From: Paguma larvata
Taxonomy: Eukaryota; Chordata; Mammalia; Carnivora; Viverridae
Assembly: GCA_030068075.1 (NCBI GenBank)
Contig: CM057844.1
Location: 15,856,001-15,920,000, forward strand
Direction: 5' to 3'
Length of the DNA: 64,000 nt
Shown: in pieces, positions 46,128 to 57,639 of the stretch
Layout of the letters: the number at the start of each line of letters is the position of its first letter
Position numbering within the stretch: the stretch's first letter is position 1
Notes under the pieces: model-generated
Seen by the model: only the letters and a program-made list of their open reading frames with translations
The model's database searches: none
What the model was told of the DNA's origin: nothing
Made by a program: the position numbers and the translations under genes

Positions 46128-46194
46128 ATAAATTCTCTTTAAATGTTATAAATGTGGGACATACCTTTACCACAATACAAAGTAAAAGCCTCTC

Positions 46195-46640
46195 ATTCAG
46201 TTGTGCTCACTGAACATTTATTATGTGCCATGAATCATACTAGGTACTGAAGATAAAGCAGCAAATAAAAAGACAATATGTATGTTTTGTTACAGCTTAT
46301 CTCCTTCAGGAGGCAGACAGAAAACAGAAACAAAAACCTAATAACTGTAGATGGTAATATCCTATGTGGGAAGTATTCTGAAAAAGCAAATCATGGAAAC
46401 ATAAGACTCGTATGTAGGAAAGGATGCTATTACTTTCAGTAGTAATCAAAAAAGACTCTTTGGGGAAATGACATTTTGCTGAGCTTTGAGGATCTGGAAA
46501 AACCGTAGAGAAAGGAATAGCATATACAAAGGCCTGAGGTAAAAAAGAGGTTGTTTATTGAGTTCAGGGACATGACTGGTGAGAAAGGTGTGTAGGACCA
46601 GATCAAATAGAGCCGGATTCAAATTTTATGGATATCAGTT
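46195..46640 (-). repeat. L2 fragment, long
   Basis: 'gaacatttattatgtgccatg', 'ctaggtactgaagataaagc', 'ttgctgagctttgaggat' and 'caaaggcctgaggta' follow antisense L2 in order for about 450 bases. Confidence 0.75.
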
Positions 46641-46659
46641 CTGCTTCAACCACCAACTG

Positions 46660-46905
46660 AGCTACAAATGTGGGGGGTGAAGCCAAACTGTTGAGATCTA
46701 CATTTTGACACCATTACATACTGGCTGTGTGATCCTGACTTAATCTCTCTAAGACCTTTCTTCCTTAAATAGAAAACAGACATAATCATAGCATTTATTT
46801 CATAAGATTGTGATGAGATTAAATGGATTTACGCAAATGAAGGGGTTAAAATGGAAGTGGCCATAGTAAGTTCTCAGTAAATGTTGATACTATCTATCAG
46901 TTCAT
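46660..46905 (+). repeat. MIR, nearly full length
   Basis: 'tactggctgtgtgatcctgac', 'ttaatctctctaagacc', 'agattgtgatgagattaaatg' and 'tctcagtaaatgttgata' cover the MIR sense consensus. Confidence 0.85.
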
Positions 46906-47084
46906 TGTTGATGGTGGTATTTTTCTCCTCCTGCTCATGGATTCATGTCCCTTCTTCTTCTCCATAAATTAAAAAAAATAATAATTTTGAACTAAATCTC
47001 AGAGCAGTCGAGAAAAAAAAACCTCAGAGTAGAACAATAAAAAGAGGAAAACAAACATACTGTTTGGCCTTCTCACATATCGTG

Positions 47085-47215
47085 GCTCAATCATTATTAT
47101 AAAAACCCTGTGAAATAGAGAAGTATCATTTAGAGATCAGGAGACTGAAAGGCAAAAGTTAAGTTACCAACCACGGAAGGTCCCAGAGAATCCGATGGTA
47201 GAGCTAGTATGTAAA
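47085..47215 (-). repeat. MIR fragment
   Basis: 'ttattataaaaaccctgtg', 'gagatcaggagactgaaagg' and 'ggtagagctagtatgtaaac' follow antisense MIR. Confidence 0.65.
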
Positions 47216-47219
47216 CCAC

Positions 47220-49170
47220 AGGTAATGGAGAAGGAAGCGGGAGGAATAAGACTAAATTTTGTCGGAGGGTAAAGAATTCTAGAACTTTTCACACAATAAG
47301 GAAAGAAGTAGAAATTTACGCAGAAAGCTGACAAGGAGAGCATTTTGACACATTTAAAGAGCAACAATTACAGACTGAGAAAAGCCTGCTTACTCTCCTT
47401 TTTTAGTTCCTAAAGTACTTCATTCAATCTGGCAGCTGGCTTTCTGACTAAAGATCAAGCTAGCTTCTGAAGTGAAAGAAAATGTTCAAGTATTTAAAAT
47501 GCATTACTAATTTTAAAATATTGTGATGGCTCATGGCGTTTTCCCCGCTACAACAATGCCCGACCTATCTTGTCTAGAATACACTCTTCTGTAATTTGAG
47601 TTAATTTCCTTGTAATTTTTGTCTTAGAATTCCTTAAACACATAATAATTCAACCTGAAAAACCTCTGAACATCTGCAGAAAATTTTGAGAAAAAGGTAT
47701 ACAAACTTTTAAAAAGCAGAAGGAAAACAATTCTCCCAAATGTTTTCTTATAATCTTCCAGTTTATCAAATGCTCAAGATATTATTTATTAATTCTTTTT
47801 CAGAATCTCCTAGGGTGTGAATGCAGACTCTTCCATCTGAGGTTCACCTCTGAATCATGCTAAAGCATGCAGTACTCTTAAAACTTTATGAGAAATGAAG
47901 CATCATAATCCCATTTGCTAGGTTTTAAAAATTAAATGAAGATTTAATTACTTCTCCTGATACCCAAAGCAAACCAGAGCCCCTCGTCTACATTAAATAG
48001 TATTACCTTTGGAACCTGCTGTACAATCAAACCATTAGTTAAAATCCAATGGTGTATAATCCCAGTCTTAGAATTAGGTGAAAATTGAATTCACTGTACA
48101 ACCTACACAAGAAAATTTAACCTATATTTATTTTGGTTCTAAATCCAGAAGCTGTTGCCGAAACAAAGTTTTTTTAAAAGTCAGTATTCGTATTCTACCA
48201 CTTTGTCATCTAAATGATAGAACAAGAAACGGTGCCTTTGATGACCAGAAACTGAGAGATCGATGAAAGATGGGTGACACAGGATTGACTGAAACAGAAA
48301 ATCACAATGCAGGGGTAGACTTTTACAAGAAGAGAGAGCTGCCTCTAAGTACCCAAACTTCAGAGGTGTCAGGTATGAGGTGCAGAAGGGGATCTTGGAG
48401 TTATCTTTGGGAGATACTCACATCAAGCTCACTTTAATGGCTACCTATCTCCCAGGAGGTAGATTGGACATAGAGAAGGTGATACCAGGGGAGTTTTATT
48501 TTATCTGAATTGTTTGACTTCTTTACAATGAGAATGCTATTATTACTCATACATTTATGTAATTGAAAATAATTCAAGAAATAAACCAAAAAAAATGGGC
48601 ATATATAAAATGCCCATTTGCATTTGAGGTATGAAAACAAATTTCCAAATTCAAGACTAAGTCATTATGTGAAAAATTTATCTCTGGGAATATTTGCATT
48701 TGGGTTTAATCCTATTATATATTCCAAGGCAGACATTCTTAGTTCCTGACTTAATGTCTACATTATCATTTGTGCACAGAGGAAATGCATCATTTTCCCC
48801 CATTTTATCACACTGAAACTATAAGCCAATAAATTATTCCCCAAGAGAGGTACAGGAGGAAATCTGACTCAACAAAAACAAACATTTCCTGCTTAAATTA
48901 TTTAACATTATGCCATGTTATTTTTTAAAAATCCAAGAAAAGACACTTAATTATGCCAAACATTTACATAAAACTTTCTTTGGTGCAAATGTACAAAAGA
49001 CCCATCTGAACAGTTTATCAACATCACTAGAATTCCACTTGGAAGATGCAGTTAACCATTCAAACTACATAAAAGAGAGTGACTCACACATACAAATAAG
49101 TTCTTTACACATCAGAAGAGCCAGGAGCCTAAACAATGGAACTCTATGTAAGTAAATAAAAAGTGGGCAA
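47220..49170. other. Unassigned, repeat-poor DNA
   Basis: About 1.95 kb with no recognised repeat or gene. Frames up to 81 codons (48910-49155) show no family features. Confidence 0.5.
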
Positions 49171-49174
49171 CAGC

Positions 49175-49198
49175 TGTGTGTGTGTGTGTGGGGGGGGG
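49175..49198 (+). repeat. (TG)8 followed by G9
   Basis: A compound simple repeat, TG units at 49175-49190 running into a nine-G run ending at 49198. Confidence 0.95.
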
Positions 49199-49522
49199 TG
49201 GTTTGTTTTTTAACAGAGGGGACTGGTTGGAAAAAAATGGTTGGCAAAACAAGCATTCATTAAAAATGAACGGGTCAGCTAAGTTAATGATGTGATCAAG
49301 ATAAATAGTACAATTTGGAGACAACTTCTTTATCCCACCACACCTTGAACCAAGATTATGTACTCATTCCTAAGTCAATTTAGTTATTTCTGCTTCTAGC
49401 TATGAAGGAGTAAGAAGGATCAGAATCACCCTCCTACCTGAAACAATAGGAGCCAAAATACAAGAAACAACCATTTTGAAGATATAGTGAACTCTGGATA
49501 AAAGAAGCAAATGAGAATGAGA

Positions 49523-49573
49523 ATATATATACACATATATGTGTGTATATATATATATGTATATATATATATA
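49523..49573. repeat. (TA)n/(TG)n palindromic simple repeat
   Basis: Alternating TA with inner TG/CA units. It contains the perfect 14-base palindrome acacatatatgtgt at 49531-49544, within longer near-palindromic TA runs. Confidence 0.93.
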
Positions 49574-49577
49574 ATTT

Positions 49578-49778
49578 TTCAGCAATAAAGTATTTTTTAT
49601 ATTAAAGCATGTACATTGTTGCTTTAGACATAACATTATTGCACACTTGATAGACTACAGTATAGGTAAACACATATGGACTGTGAAACTAAATAATTCC
49701 TTTGACTTGTTTTTTTGCAATATCCACTTTATTGTGGTGGTCTGGAATCAAACCTGTGATATCTCTGAGGTATGCTTA
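49578..49778 (-). mobile_element. Tigger1-like (pogo) DNA-transposon end
   Basis: 'aataaagtattttttatatt', 'gtacattgttgctttagacataac', 'ttgcacacttgatagactacagtata' and 'gtggtctggaatcaaacctg' ending 'tctgaggtatgctta' are the antisense first 200 or so bases of Tigger1. The terminal repeat (caggcatacctcgg in the family) lies at about 49766-49778, next to a TA. No transposase sequence follows, so this is one end or a short internal-deletion derivative. Confidence 0.85.
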
Positions 49779-49784
49779 TATTGT

Positions 49785-50575
49785 CTAGAGAAAGCTGGCA
49801 ATCCACAGCGCAGGAAGAAGGGATTCCAGAGATTCCCTGAGTTGAGGAAATGGAGCTGAGAATCAAGGCAGACTAACACAGGAGTCCTGGAGAAAAGAGA
49901 GCTGCAGAAAGACAGAGCTCCGGAGATCTGCACAGGGCCCTGCCTGAATATTCACCTGAATAATATCAGACCATACATATAAGGGTTCTACCCAAGGCTG
50001 GGGCAAGAACAACTCATGAGGATTAAAGGTGATGATGGTCAGCACTCACACAGGCTGGAGTAGTACTTATTCCCACTAGCCAAACAGAAAAATCTCATTC
50101 ACGGAATACTGGGGAGAGTAGACAAAATTGTATTGTCTCGGTAATGGGAAATAATCAACAGTAGGCTGAACTCCACTATAGTCTAAAAAAAAAAAATGAT
50201 CTTAAAAGCAAGACTCAGAGAACTAAACAGTTCTTTAGTAGCTTAACTTTGTCCAGAGCAAAGCCAAATTTATTGGAGTAGAGAAATATCCAGCACCCAA
50301 CAATATAATATGTACGATGCCCAGTAATCCGTCAAAAACTACTGGATTTTCAAATAAGTAGGAAAATACAATACATAATGAGGAGAAAAAAATCAGGCTA
50401 TTGAAACTGACCCAGAACTGATACAGGTGTTAGAAATAGCATACAAAGACATTAAAGCAGTTTTCATGACTATGTTACATATGTATAAAACATTAAGTAG
50501 AGACATGGTGATATAAAAAAAGACCCAATCAAACTTCTAGAAATGAAAATTACAATATGTGAGACGAAAAATCTT
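49785..50575 (+). repeat. L1M 5' region (5' UTR / ORF1 side)
   Basis: From about 50380, 'gaaactgacccagaactgatacagg', 'gttagaaatagcatacaaagac', 'acattaagtagagacatgg' and 'aagacccaatcaaacttctag' match the early part of old L1M elements in sense. 49785-50380 is more diverged. Confidence 0.6.
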
Positions 50576-50579
50576 CCCA

Positions 50580-51625
50580 CAGAGAATACTTCAAGGCCAG
50601 ATGGCTTCATGGGTGAATTTTAACCACCATTTAAGGGAAAAATACTAATTATTTATAAACTATCCTAGAGGAAATTCAAAGTCAATTGAATGCCCCGACT
50701 CATTTTAGGAGACCGGTTTTACCCCAATGACAAAAGCAGACAAAATAAATAAAGCCGCAATCAATATCTTTCATCAGTATGGGTGTCAATTTGGAAACAA
50801 AATTTTAGCAAATTGAATCCAATAATACATGCAAAGAACAACACTGCATGATCAGGTGAAGATTTTAACCCCGGGAATGAAAATGTGGTTTTTATCTTTT
50901 AAAAACTAATCAATGTAATTCGCCATAATAATAAATTAAAAAGAAAATTCATTCGGATCAATCATACCAAGGGATATAGAAAAAAAAAAACATTTGACAG
51001 AATCCAATGTATATTCCTGATGAAAACTCTCAGCAAAATAGGAACTTTCTCAATTAAATAAGGGGCATCTATGAAAAGCCTATAGTCAGTATCATACTTA
51101 ATCATGAAATACTAAACGCTTTTCCTTTAAGATCATAAACAAAACAAATGTAGTTGCTCTTGTACCTGCTCTTCAACAAAACCCTAGAAGTTCTGGACAG
51201 TAAGACAAGGCCACATGGTAGAAAAGAAGAATCGCGTGATTATCTTTGTAGAAAATCCAGTGGAATATATAAAAAGCTATACAATAAATGAACAAATTTA
51301 GCAAAATTATAGGATTCAATATCAATATACAACAATCAATTTTATTTCTATATACTGGCAACAGATAACTGGAAATTGAAATGAAAAAAAGCAATCATGA
51401 AAAAGATGGAATATTTACCGATAAATCTAAAAAAAATACGTGAAAGGCTTCTACGCTGAAAACACAGAACATCACAGAAAGTATTTAAAGAACTAAATAA
51501 ATGGACAGATATGCCATGTTCGATTTTTTTAAACTCCAAATTCATCTATGTATTTTCAACACAATCTCAATCCAAATCCCAAATTCTTTGTAGAAATTGA
51601 CAAAGTGATTCTAAAACCCCAAACT
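50580..51625 (+). pseudogene. L1M ORF2 reverse-transcriptase region, broken
   Basis: In sense, 'gccagatggcttcatgggtgaa' (50597), 'aattttagcaaattgaatcc', 'catttgacagaatccaa', 'tatagtcagtatcatactta', 'ggattcaatatcaatataca' and 'aataaatggacagatatgcc' follow the ORF2 reverse-transcriptase order. Frames are broken throughout; the stretch at 51230-51250 where the catalytic Asp-Asp segment should lie is garbled. It joins the 5' region at about 50575 with ORF1 and the endonuclease missing. Confidence 0.8.
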
Positions 51626-51639
51626 CTGGCTGAATGACC

Positions 51640-51960
51640 CAGGAGTTGCCTGGCAGAACCACTCAGTGTCTCTTAAAACTTTTGCCAGGAAATGGATTAC
51701 ATTGTTCCATTATATCTCATTGTTCAAAGTAAGACATGTGTTTCAGCCTTACAGTAATGGGGCAGGAAGGATGGTCCTTTTGAAGGAAGAGAATCATAAG
51801 AGAAGACAGATGAGAAGGGACAGCAGATATTTTGACAATATTACAACCTACCACAGTTCTAGAGCTCTCTCTTGCCTGGTTCAAGACATTTTATATAGTG
51901 CAACTTGGATTACTTCTTTCTTGCCTCTAGAGATGACTGGATCACTTTGAATGAGCCCTC
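51640..51960. other. Unassigned block, possibly an old interspersed repeat
   Basis: 'cttttgccaggaaatggatt' and 'gttcaaagtaagacatgtg' have a dispersed-repeat feel, but I cannot name a family. A 94-codon frame at 51666-51950 is taken as chance. Confidence 0.4.
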
Positions 51961-51964
51961 AGAT

Positions 51965-52530
51965 GCCCTAAGGAGGAAGCGTTCTTCATTAAGTAAACCA
52001 AGGATCTAACCCAAGGGCTGTGGCATTGGAACTCAACAGAGAATCCCAAATCTGCAGAGAGGACACAGCTTCCCATTAGATTCAGATATGGAAGACTCCA
52101 GGGTGACCACGATCAGGCTAAAAGACTCTCTTTCAAACCAGTACTTCCAAAAAGTGAGAGCTTAGAGCTATCCAGGCACTATAGCTGACTGCATGGCTTC
52201 TGTTCTCAGAGACCACTAGGACCCTGCCAAGCCCTGTGCTGCTTCCATGTCTTCTTGGACCCACCTGACTTCTGGAGGCAATTACAGTTTTCATCACTTG
52301 CCTGACCCAAACCAGAATTTGCTACAACATAAACATTTTGAAAAATCCCCTAAATCAAGTACCCTTCAGACTCCAAGAAAGTAGTGGAAAAAGGAGGAAA
52401 AAGAGAAAGTGTGGAGCCAAGTTATGCTTTTTAAAAATGAACAGTTATACAGATACGAAGACATTTACGTTTCTTATAACCGCTTATCTCTCTAGGTAAT
52501 TCAGCTGAAATATTGTAGCTATGTAATAGT
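51965..52530. other. Unassigned DNA
   Basis: No gene or recognised repeat. Confidence 0.45.
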
Positions 52531-52539
52531 CACCTTTAA

Positions 52540-52825
52540 TGAGAATAATAATATTCAGTTCCTACCAGAGCTTTCCTCTAAATGCCCTTCGTACTTGGCT
52601 AATTTCACTGCTAAAGTCATACCCTGCATTCTACCATGCAGTGGGCAGGTCTACTGCACAGATGTTTACTTATAACTTATTTACAGATCTGAGCTCACCC
52701 TCAAAACCCATCCTCTCCCCAACATAGATTGTGGTATCCTCTTGGGAGCAAATTTTATATTCTACTGCTCTGAGTAGCAGAGTTACACATACTTTTAAGG
52801 TATTCATTAAATGTATGAGGACTAA
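52540..52825 (+). repeat. L2 3' region
   Basis: 'cagatctgagctcaccctcaaaac', 'atagattgtggtatcctcttgggagc' (52723-52750) and 'aaggtattcattaaatgtatga' are the L2 3' end in sense. Confidence 0.65.
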
Positions 52826-52829
52826 ATTA

Positions 52830-53390
52830 GTTAATCTTGCAAACACTGCTTATCAGCACCTCATAAAATGAGGTATTTTATTTAGGAAAATGTTTCCAAA
52901 TCTCCATTTCTCTTCTTAACATGCCACCGCTGAGATTAAACAGGACTATGAACATTCCCCATGTATATTTTTCACAGTATAAGCTATCAATTAAATGTTG
53001 ATCTCTGTGACAACACTGTCCAGGACAGAGTCATTAAGTCTAACAAATTTATATAGATTTACTGAATACTTTGGAGTTTTACTGTCTAAAACTGTGTAGC
53101 AGAAACAGTTACCAAATGCAGTTTAATAAATTTTGATACTATGTTATGATGAGAAGTCAGAAAAATTCTAAAAATGTCCATTTGTTACTTCCAGAGCAAT
53201 TAAGTTGCCAACGATCTGGGTGGGTCTAGGAATGTAAACACTAACTATCTCTAAAGCGAATTAAGGTTTCCTTAGAGAAATTTCCATTATTCAAAGAAGT
53301 TAGGTATGTTCTAGTTTGTTTAGGTCACTCTAAGAAGAGTCTTTCAGTAACCAGGTGTCTGATGCTTCCATAGTAGTCATTTTACCTTGT
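52830..53390. other. Unassigned AT-rich DNA
   Basis: No gene or recognised repeat. Confidence 0.45.
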
Positions 53391-53394
53391 TTGG

Positions 53395-53785
53395 GTTTCC
53401 TAGAATCAGCAGCTGAGATGGAGATTCTTAAGCCTGTGATTTCTGATGAAAGCTCCCAGGAGATACTTGTAGGGAAGTGAGTGAAGTGGGACAAGTAGGG
53501 AAGAAGCTATGCAAAGATTTGGAATCTATACCAGCCTGATCCTTGAAGAGTTCTAGAGCAAAAGTTCCAAGTATATGTAAGAGAGCTGCACATTTACACC
53601 CTCACGTAAGTCGGTCATTGCCTGTGGCACCATCCCTTGGTGGGATATAATATAACCTGTCAGGCAGCTCAAGGATCAATCCTTAGCAGCCAAGTACATG
53701 GGAGCCAAGGACTGGGTACACCAGCCTAGTGACAGGTATATGGGCAGGGTACCAACACCTCTGATATTAAAAAAAAAAAAAAAAC
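53395..53785 (+). repeat. Unassigned block ending in A16
   Basis: A 370-base block of even composition ends in a 17-18 base A run at 53768-53784, as a retroposed copy would. The short word aacacctctg occurs before the A run (53754-53763) and right after it (53783-53792). Family unknown. Confidence 0.4.
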
Positions 53786-53791
53786 ACCTCT

Positions 53792-54015
53792 GGGGTGCCT
53801 GGGTGACTCGTGTGATTAAGTGTCCAACTCGACTCTTGATTTTGGCTCAGATCATGATCTTGTGGTTGGTGAGACTGAACCTCTTGTTGGCCTCTGTGCT
53901 GATAGAGCAGAGCCTGCACTGGATTCTCTCTCTCCCCTCTATTTCTGCTCCTTCCCTGCTCACGTGTGCGACTGTGCTCTCTTTTTCAAAAACAAACAAA
54001 CATTAAAAAACAAAA
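53792..54015 (+). repeat. Felid CAN-SINE, plus strand
   Basis: Begins 'ggggtgcctgggtgactc' and ends 'aaaaacaaacaaacattaaaaaac'. Inserted immediately after an A-rich run; no clean target duplication. Confidence 0.95.
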
Positions 54016-54114
54016 ACAAAATTCCTTCCACCTTCTGCTTACTACAGTGCTGTATATAACTATCAACAACCTAAATCGTTAATAAACTAAATTAAAATAT
54101 AAGTAACTGCTAAA

Positions 54115-55275
54115 AATAAGGTTTTAAATAGTTTTATTACAGAAAATGTCAAATGATGAAAGTACATAGAAGAAACACATTACTCATCACTGAACTTGAA
54201 CAAATATCAACTAAACACTCCCTTACTTTATCTATGCCTCATTCCCCCTCCCTGAATTACTTTGAAGTAAATCTCAAACATCATATATTTTCATCATAAA
54301 TATTCATGTAAGGTTTCGAATAATTTTGAATCAAAGGTTAAATTTGCATGCTATAATAAATAAAACTCAACTTACAAATGTCTACATGAAATATTATCCT
54401 ACTTACTTTTTTGAAGTATGCAGTTTAGTGTATTTTGACAAATTCATATACCTGTGTGACCAATATAAGATATAAGATGTTTCCATTACTCCCAGACATG
54501 CCCTCATGTTTATCATCCATAGACAAACACTGTTTTTATTTCTTTCTTCATGGTGTAGTTTTTCAGTTCTAGAATTGCATGAATGAAATAAAAAATATGT
54601 ACTGTTTTGTGTCTGATTTCTTTTACTAGGCATATTGTTTCTGAGATTCACCTGTGTTATTTTTCATATCAGTAGTACATTCCTTGTTTACTACTAAGTA
54701 GTATTCATTAAGAATGATTATACCACAATTTCTTTTTTCATTCTCTTCTGGATTAGCATTTTGTTGGTTTCTAGTCTTGGCTTTTATTAACGATGTTGCT
54801 CTGAATAATCTGGTAAAGGTCTTTTTGTAGGCATCCTTTTTTTATTTCTCTTGTGAAAACACCTGCATTACTGTGTAGATATACATTAAACTTGATAAGA
54901 AATTACCAAACAGTATTAAAAAGTGTGCTTTGTACCATTTTGAACTCCCACTGGTGGTACATGAGTGATCTAGAGGCTCCACATCCTCACCAAGACTTGG
55001 TTTATCAGTTATTTTAATTTTAGCCTTTTCAGTGGGCACGTAGTACTATTTCATAGGGTTTTAAGTTGCATTTCCCTGGTGATTCCCTGTTGAGATATTT
55101 TTCTTGTGCTTAATGGCCATATTTTATGAAGTGTCTGTTCAAGTCTTTTGCCCATCTTTAATTGGATTTTATATCTTTTTATTCTTTCATTGTAGGAATT
55201 CTGTATATATTCTGATACAAGTCCTTTGCCAGATATGTGACTGGCAAATGTTTTCTTACACTCTGTGAATTTCCT
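54115..55275 (-). mobile_element. Old L1M (3' UTR to ORF2 end), minus strand
   Basis: The 3' UTR marks ('gaagtaaatctcaaacatca', 'agtgtattttgacaaattc') come first, then ORF2 3' marks ('tgattataccacaatttc', 'ccactggtggtacatgag', 'tttgcccatctttaattgg', 'caagtcctttgccagatatg'), in exact antisense order. Decayed, no open frame. Confidence 0.85.
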
Positions 55276-55289
55276 TTTCGTCCTTCTTT

Positions 55290-56155
55290 TTTAAACTGAG
55301 GTATAATTGGCATTATATTATATTAGTTTCAGTTATACAACATAATGATTCGATATTTATACACATTGTGAAATCACCACAATAAGTCTAGTTACTGTCT
55401 GTCACCAGTTGTAATATTTTTTCTACAATTTACTACCTTAGCAACTTTCAAATATGCAAGAAAGTATTATTAACTGTAGTCACCATGATGTACATTTCAT
55501 CCCCATGACCTATTTACTTTATAACTGGAAGTTTGTACCTTTTGACCCCCTTCACTAATTTTGCCCACTCTCACTTCGCTCTCCAGTCTGGAAACCATCT
55601 ATCTGTTCTCTGTGTCTATGGGCTTATTCTCTGTACCTGTGGGCTTCTCTGTGTCTATGCATTGTTTTGTTTGTTTTGTTTGGTAGACTACATTTATAAC
55701 TGAGATCATATGGTATTTGTCTTTCTGTCTGATTTATTTCATACAGAAGAATGCCTTGAAGTTTCATCCATATTACCGAAAATGGCAAGACACCATTCTT
55801 TTTATGACTGAATAGTATTCTGTTGTGTATACATACCACATTTTCTTTATTCATTCATCCATCAGTGGGTCCTTACATTGATTGCATGTCTTAGATACTG
55901 TAAATAATGCTGTGATAAACAAAGGGGTGCACGTATTTTTTCAAATCCATGTTTTTATTTTCTCTGGATAAACACTCAGAAGTGGAGTTGCTACGGTGGT
56001 TCTATTCCTAATTTTCTGAGGAATCTCAATACCACTTTCCGGAATGGCTGTGCCAATTTATATCACCATCAACAGTGCACAAAGGTCCCTTTCTCTCCTC
56101 ATCCTTGTTATTTCTTATCTTTTTGATAATAACCATCTTAACAGGCATGAGGTGC
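55290..56155 (-). mobile_element. Second old L1, minus strand, abutting the first
   Basis: Starts again with an L1 3' UTR ('aaactgaggtataattggca', 'catgatgtacatttcatccc') and runs through 'gatcatatggtatttgtctttc', 'taaataatgctgtgataaac' and 'ccatcaacagtgcacaaagg' into ORF2. Same orientation as the L1 to its left, so it is a separate insertion. Confidence 0.88.
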
Positions 56156-56372
56156 TACATATATAAAGACCTGCAGAGTGAAAAAGTGGTGGGAAAAGAC
56201 CAAAATTTTAAGAAAGGCTATCTGAGAATTGTGAGTTTGTACATGTATTTTTCAAATCTCCTACAGTGACTACATACTTCCTATTCAATCCTCAAATGTT
56301 CTTACAAAAATAAATGTGTATGAAAATATTACCTTAATAATGCCTTTAAAAGATAAAATAAATGGTTATCTT

Positions 56373-56595
56373 ATTTTTAAAAAAATTAAATGTTTATTTA
56401 CTTTTGAGAGAGAGGACAGAGAGACAGAGTGTGAGCAGGGGAGGGGCAGAGAGACAGAGACACAGAATCAGAAGCAGGCTCCAGGCTCTGAACTGTCAGC
56501 ACAGAACCCGACGTGGGGCTCGAACTGATGAACCCTGAGTTCATGACCTGAGCCGAAGTCGGATGCTTAACCGACTGAGCCACCCAGGTGCCCCT
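56373..56595 (-). repeat. Felid CAN-SINE, well preserved
   Basis: Among the closest to consensus here (ccgaagtcggatgcttaacc, gagccacccaggtgcccc). Target duplication aatggttatctt at 56361-56372 and aacggttatctt at 56597-56608, 11 of 12. Confidence 0.97.
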
Positions 56596-56608
56596 GAACG
56601 GTTATCTT

Positions 56609-57157
56609 TAAAATATAAAATAAAAAACAACACCTCACCTTCCTGAGGGCCACCTCTGAAGTGGGTTATGTTGTGGATAATTTCATCAAAACACCTTATT
56701 ATTTGAACAGACATACCTGGAGTCACTGTAGAAGTTCTCTGAGGAGCTTAAGAACAGACTGGACCTAGAAGCTAGAAACTAGATGTTCCTTTATCTCCTC
56801 CCGGTCTGACTCAAACGAAAAAGAAAGACTTCATGCCTCTTCTGGTGTTGAAGAACCCAGTCATCCGAGGGGAAGTAGAAAACATCCAATCTCACGTTAG
56901 AAAACAGTGCTCACAAAATCTTCTAAACATGGGTAGTCACCACAGACGATTATTACAAGGCAAGTGCTGATCTCCTGCATGAAGCCCAGTATAAGAGTAT
57001 TTGGAATCATTTCTCTATCCTCTGGAAGCACTGATACAGATGTAGCTAGGAAAACTGAACTCCTTACTTTCAGAAATCCAACGAAGAATGGGCAAACCAG
57101 TACCCAAGGGGAAAAATATTGCATATCACTTATTTTGCAAACTCTATGTTTTACTCA
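56609..57157. other. Unassigned DNA
   Basis: No recognised repeat. Opposite-strand frames of 75 and 78 codons overlap at 56897-57200; no family features. Confidence 0.45.
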
Positions 57158-57169
57158 CAAAACACCTTT

Positions 57170-57376
57170 GGGGAACCTGGGGGGGGGCTCAGTTGGTTAA
57201 GCATCTGACTCTTGGTTTCAGCTCGGGTCATGATCGCAGAGCCCTGTGTCAGGCTCTGTGTTAGGCATGGAGTCTACTTAAAATTCTTCTCACCCTCTCC
57301 CTCTGCCCATTCCCTGTTCTCTCTCTCTCAACAACAACAACCCCCCCAAAAAAAAACCCAAAACCAAAACAAACAA
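57170..57376 (+). repeat. Felid CAN-SINE with G9 and CAA-rich tail
   Basis: Begins 'ggggaacctgggggggggct', where the normal gggtgg has become a G9 run. It ends in (caa)n and (c)n(a)n tracts instead of aaataaata. Likely target duplication aaaacacctttg at 57158-57169 and aaaacacttt at 57377-57386. Confidence 0.92.
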
Positions 57377-57422
57377 AAAAACACTTTCAAAATGTTTTGC
57401 AGAAGTATTTTTACTTAAGTGT

Positions 57423-57437
57423 AAAAAAAAAAAAAAA
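57423..57437 (+). repeat. A15 run
   Basis: An isolated A run; no retroposed body recognised to its left. Confidence 0.9.
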
Positions 57438-57541
57438 GTATATGCACCAAGAAAAAAATAACTTGAGAATAGCAAGGACTCCATCTCCTGATTTTACCTT
57501 GTAACTAGATAAGCCTTTAAATTCTCTCATTTCCCCCCATG

Positions 57542-57581
57542 CCTCTCTCTCTCTCTCTCCCTCTCTCTCTCTCTTTCTCAA

Positions 57582-57631
<50 letters not shown>
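57542..57631 (+). repeat. (TC)n(AC)24 compound microsatellite
   Basis: TC units at 57542-57579 with two interruptions, then 24 uninterrupted AC units at 57584-57631. The minus-strand 102-codon frame across it is a repeat artefact. Confidence 0.97.
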
Positions 57632-57633
<2 letters not shown>

Positions 57634-57639
57634 CAAGTC

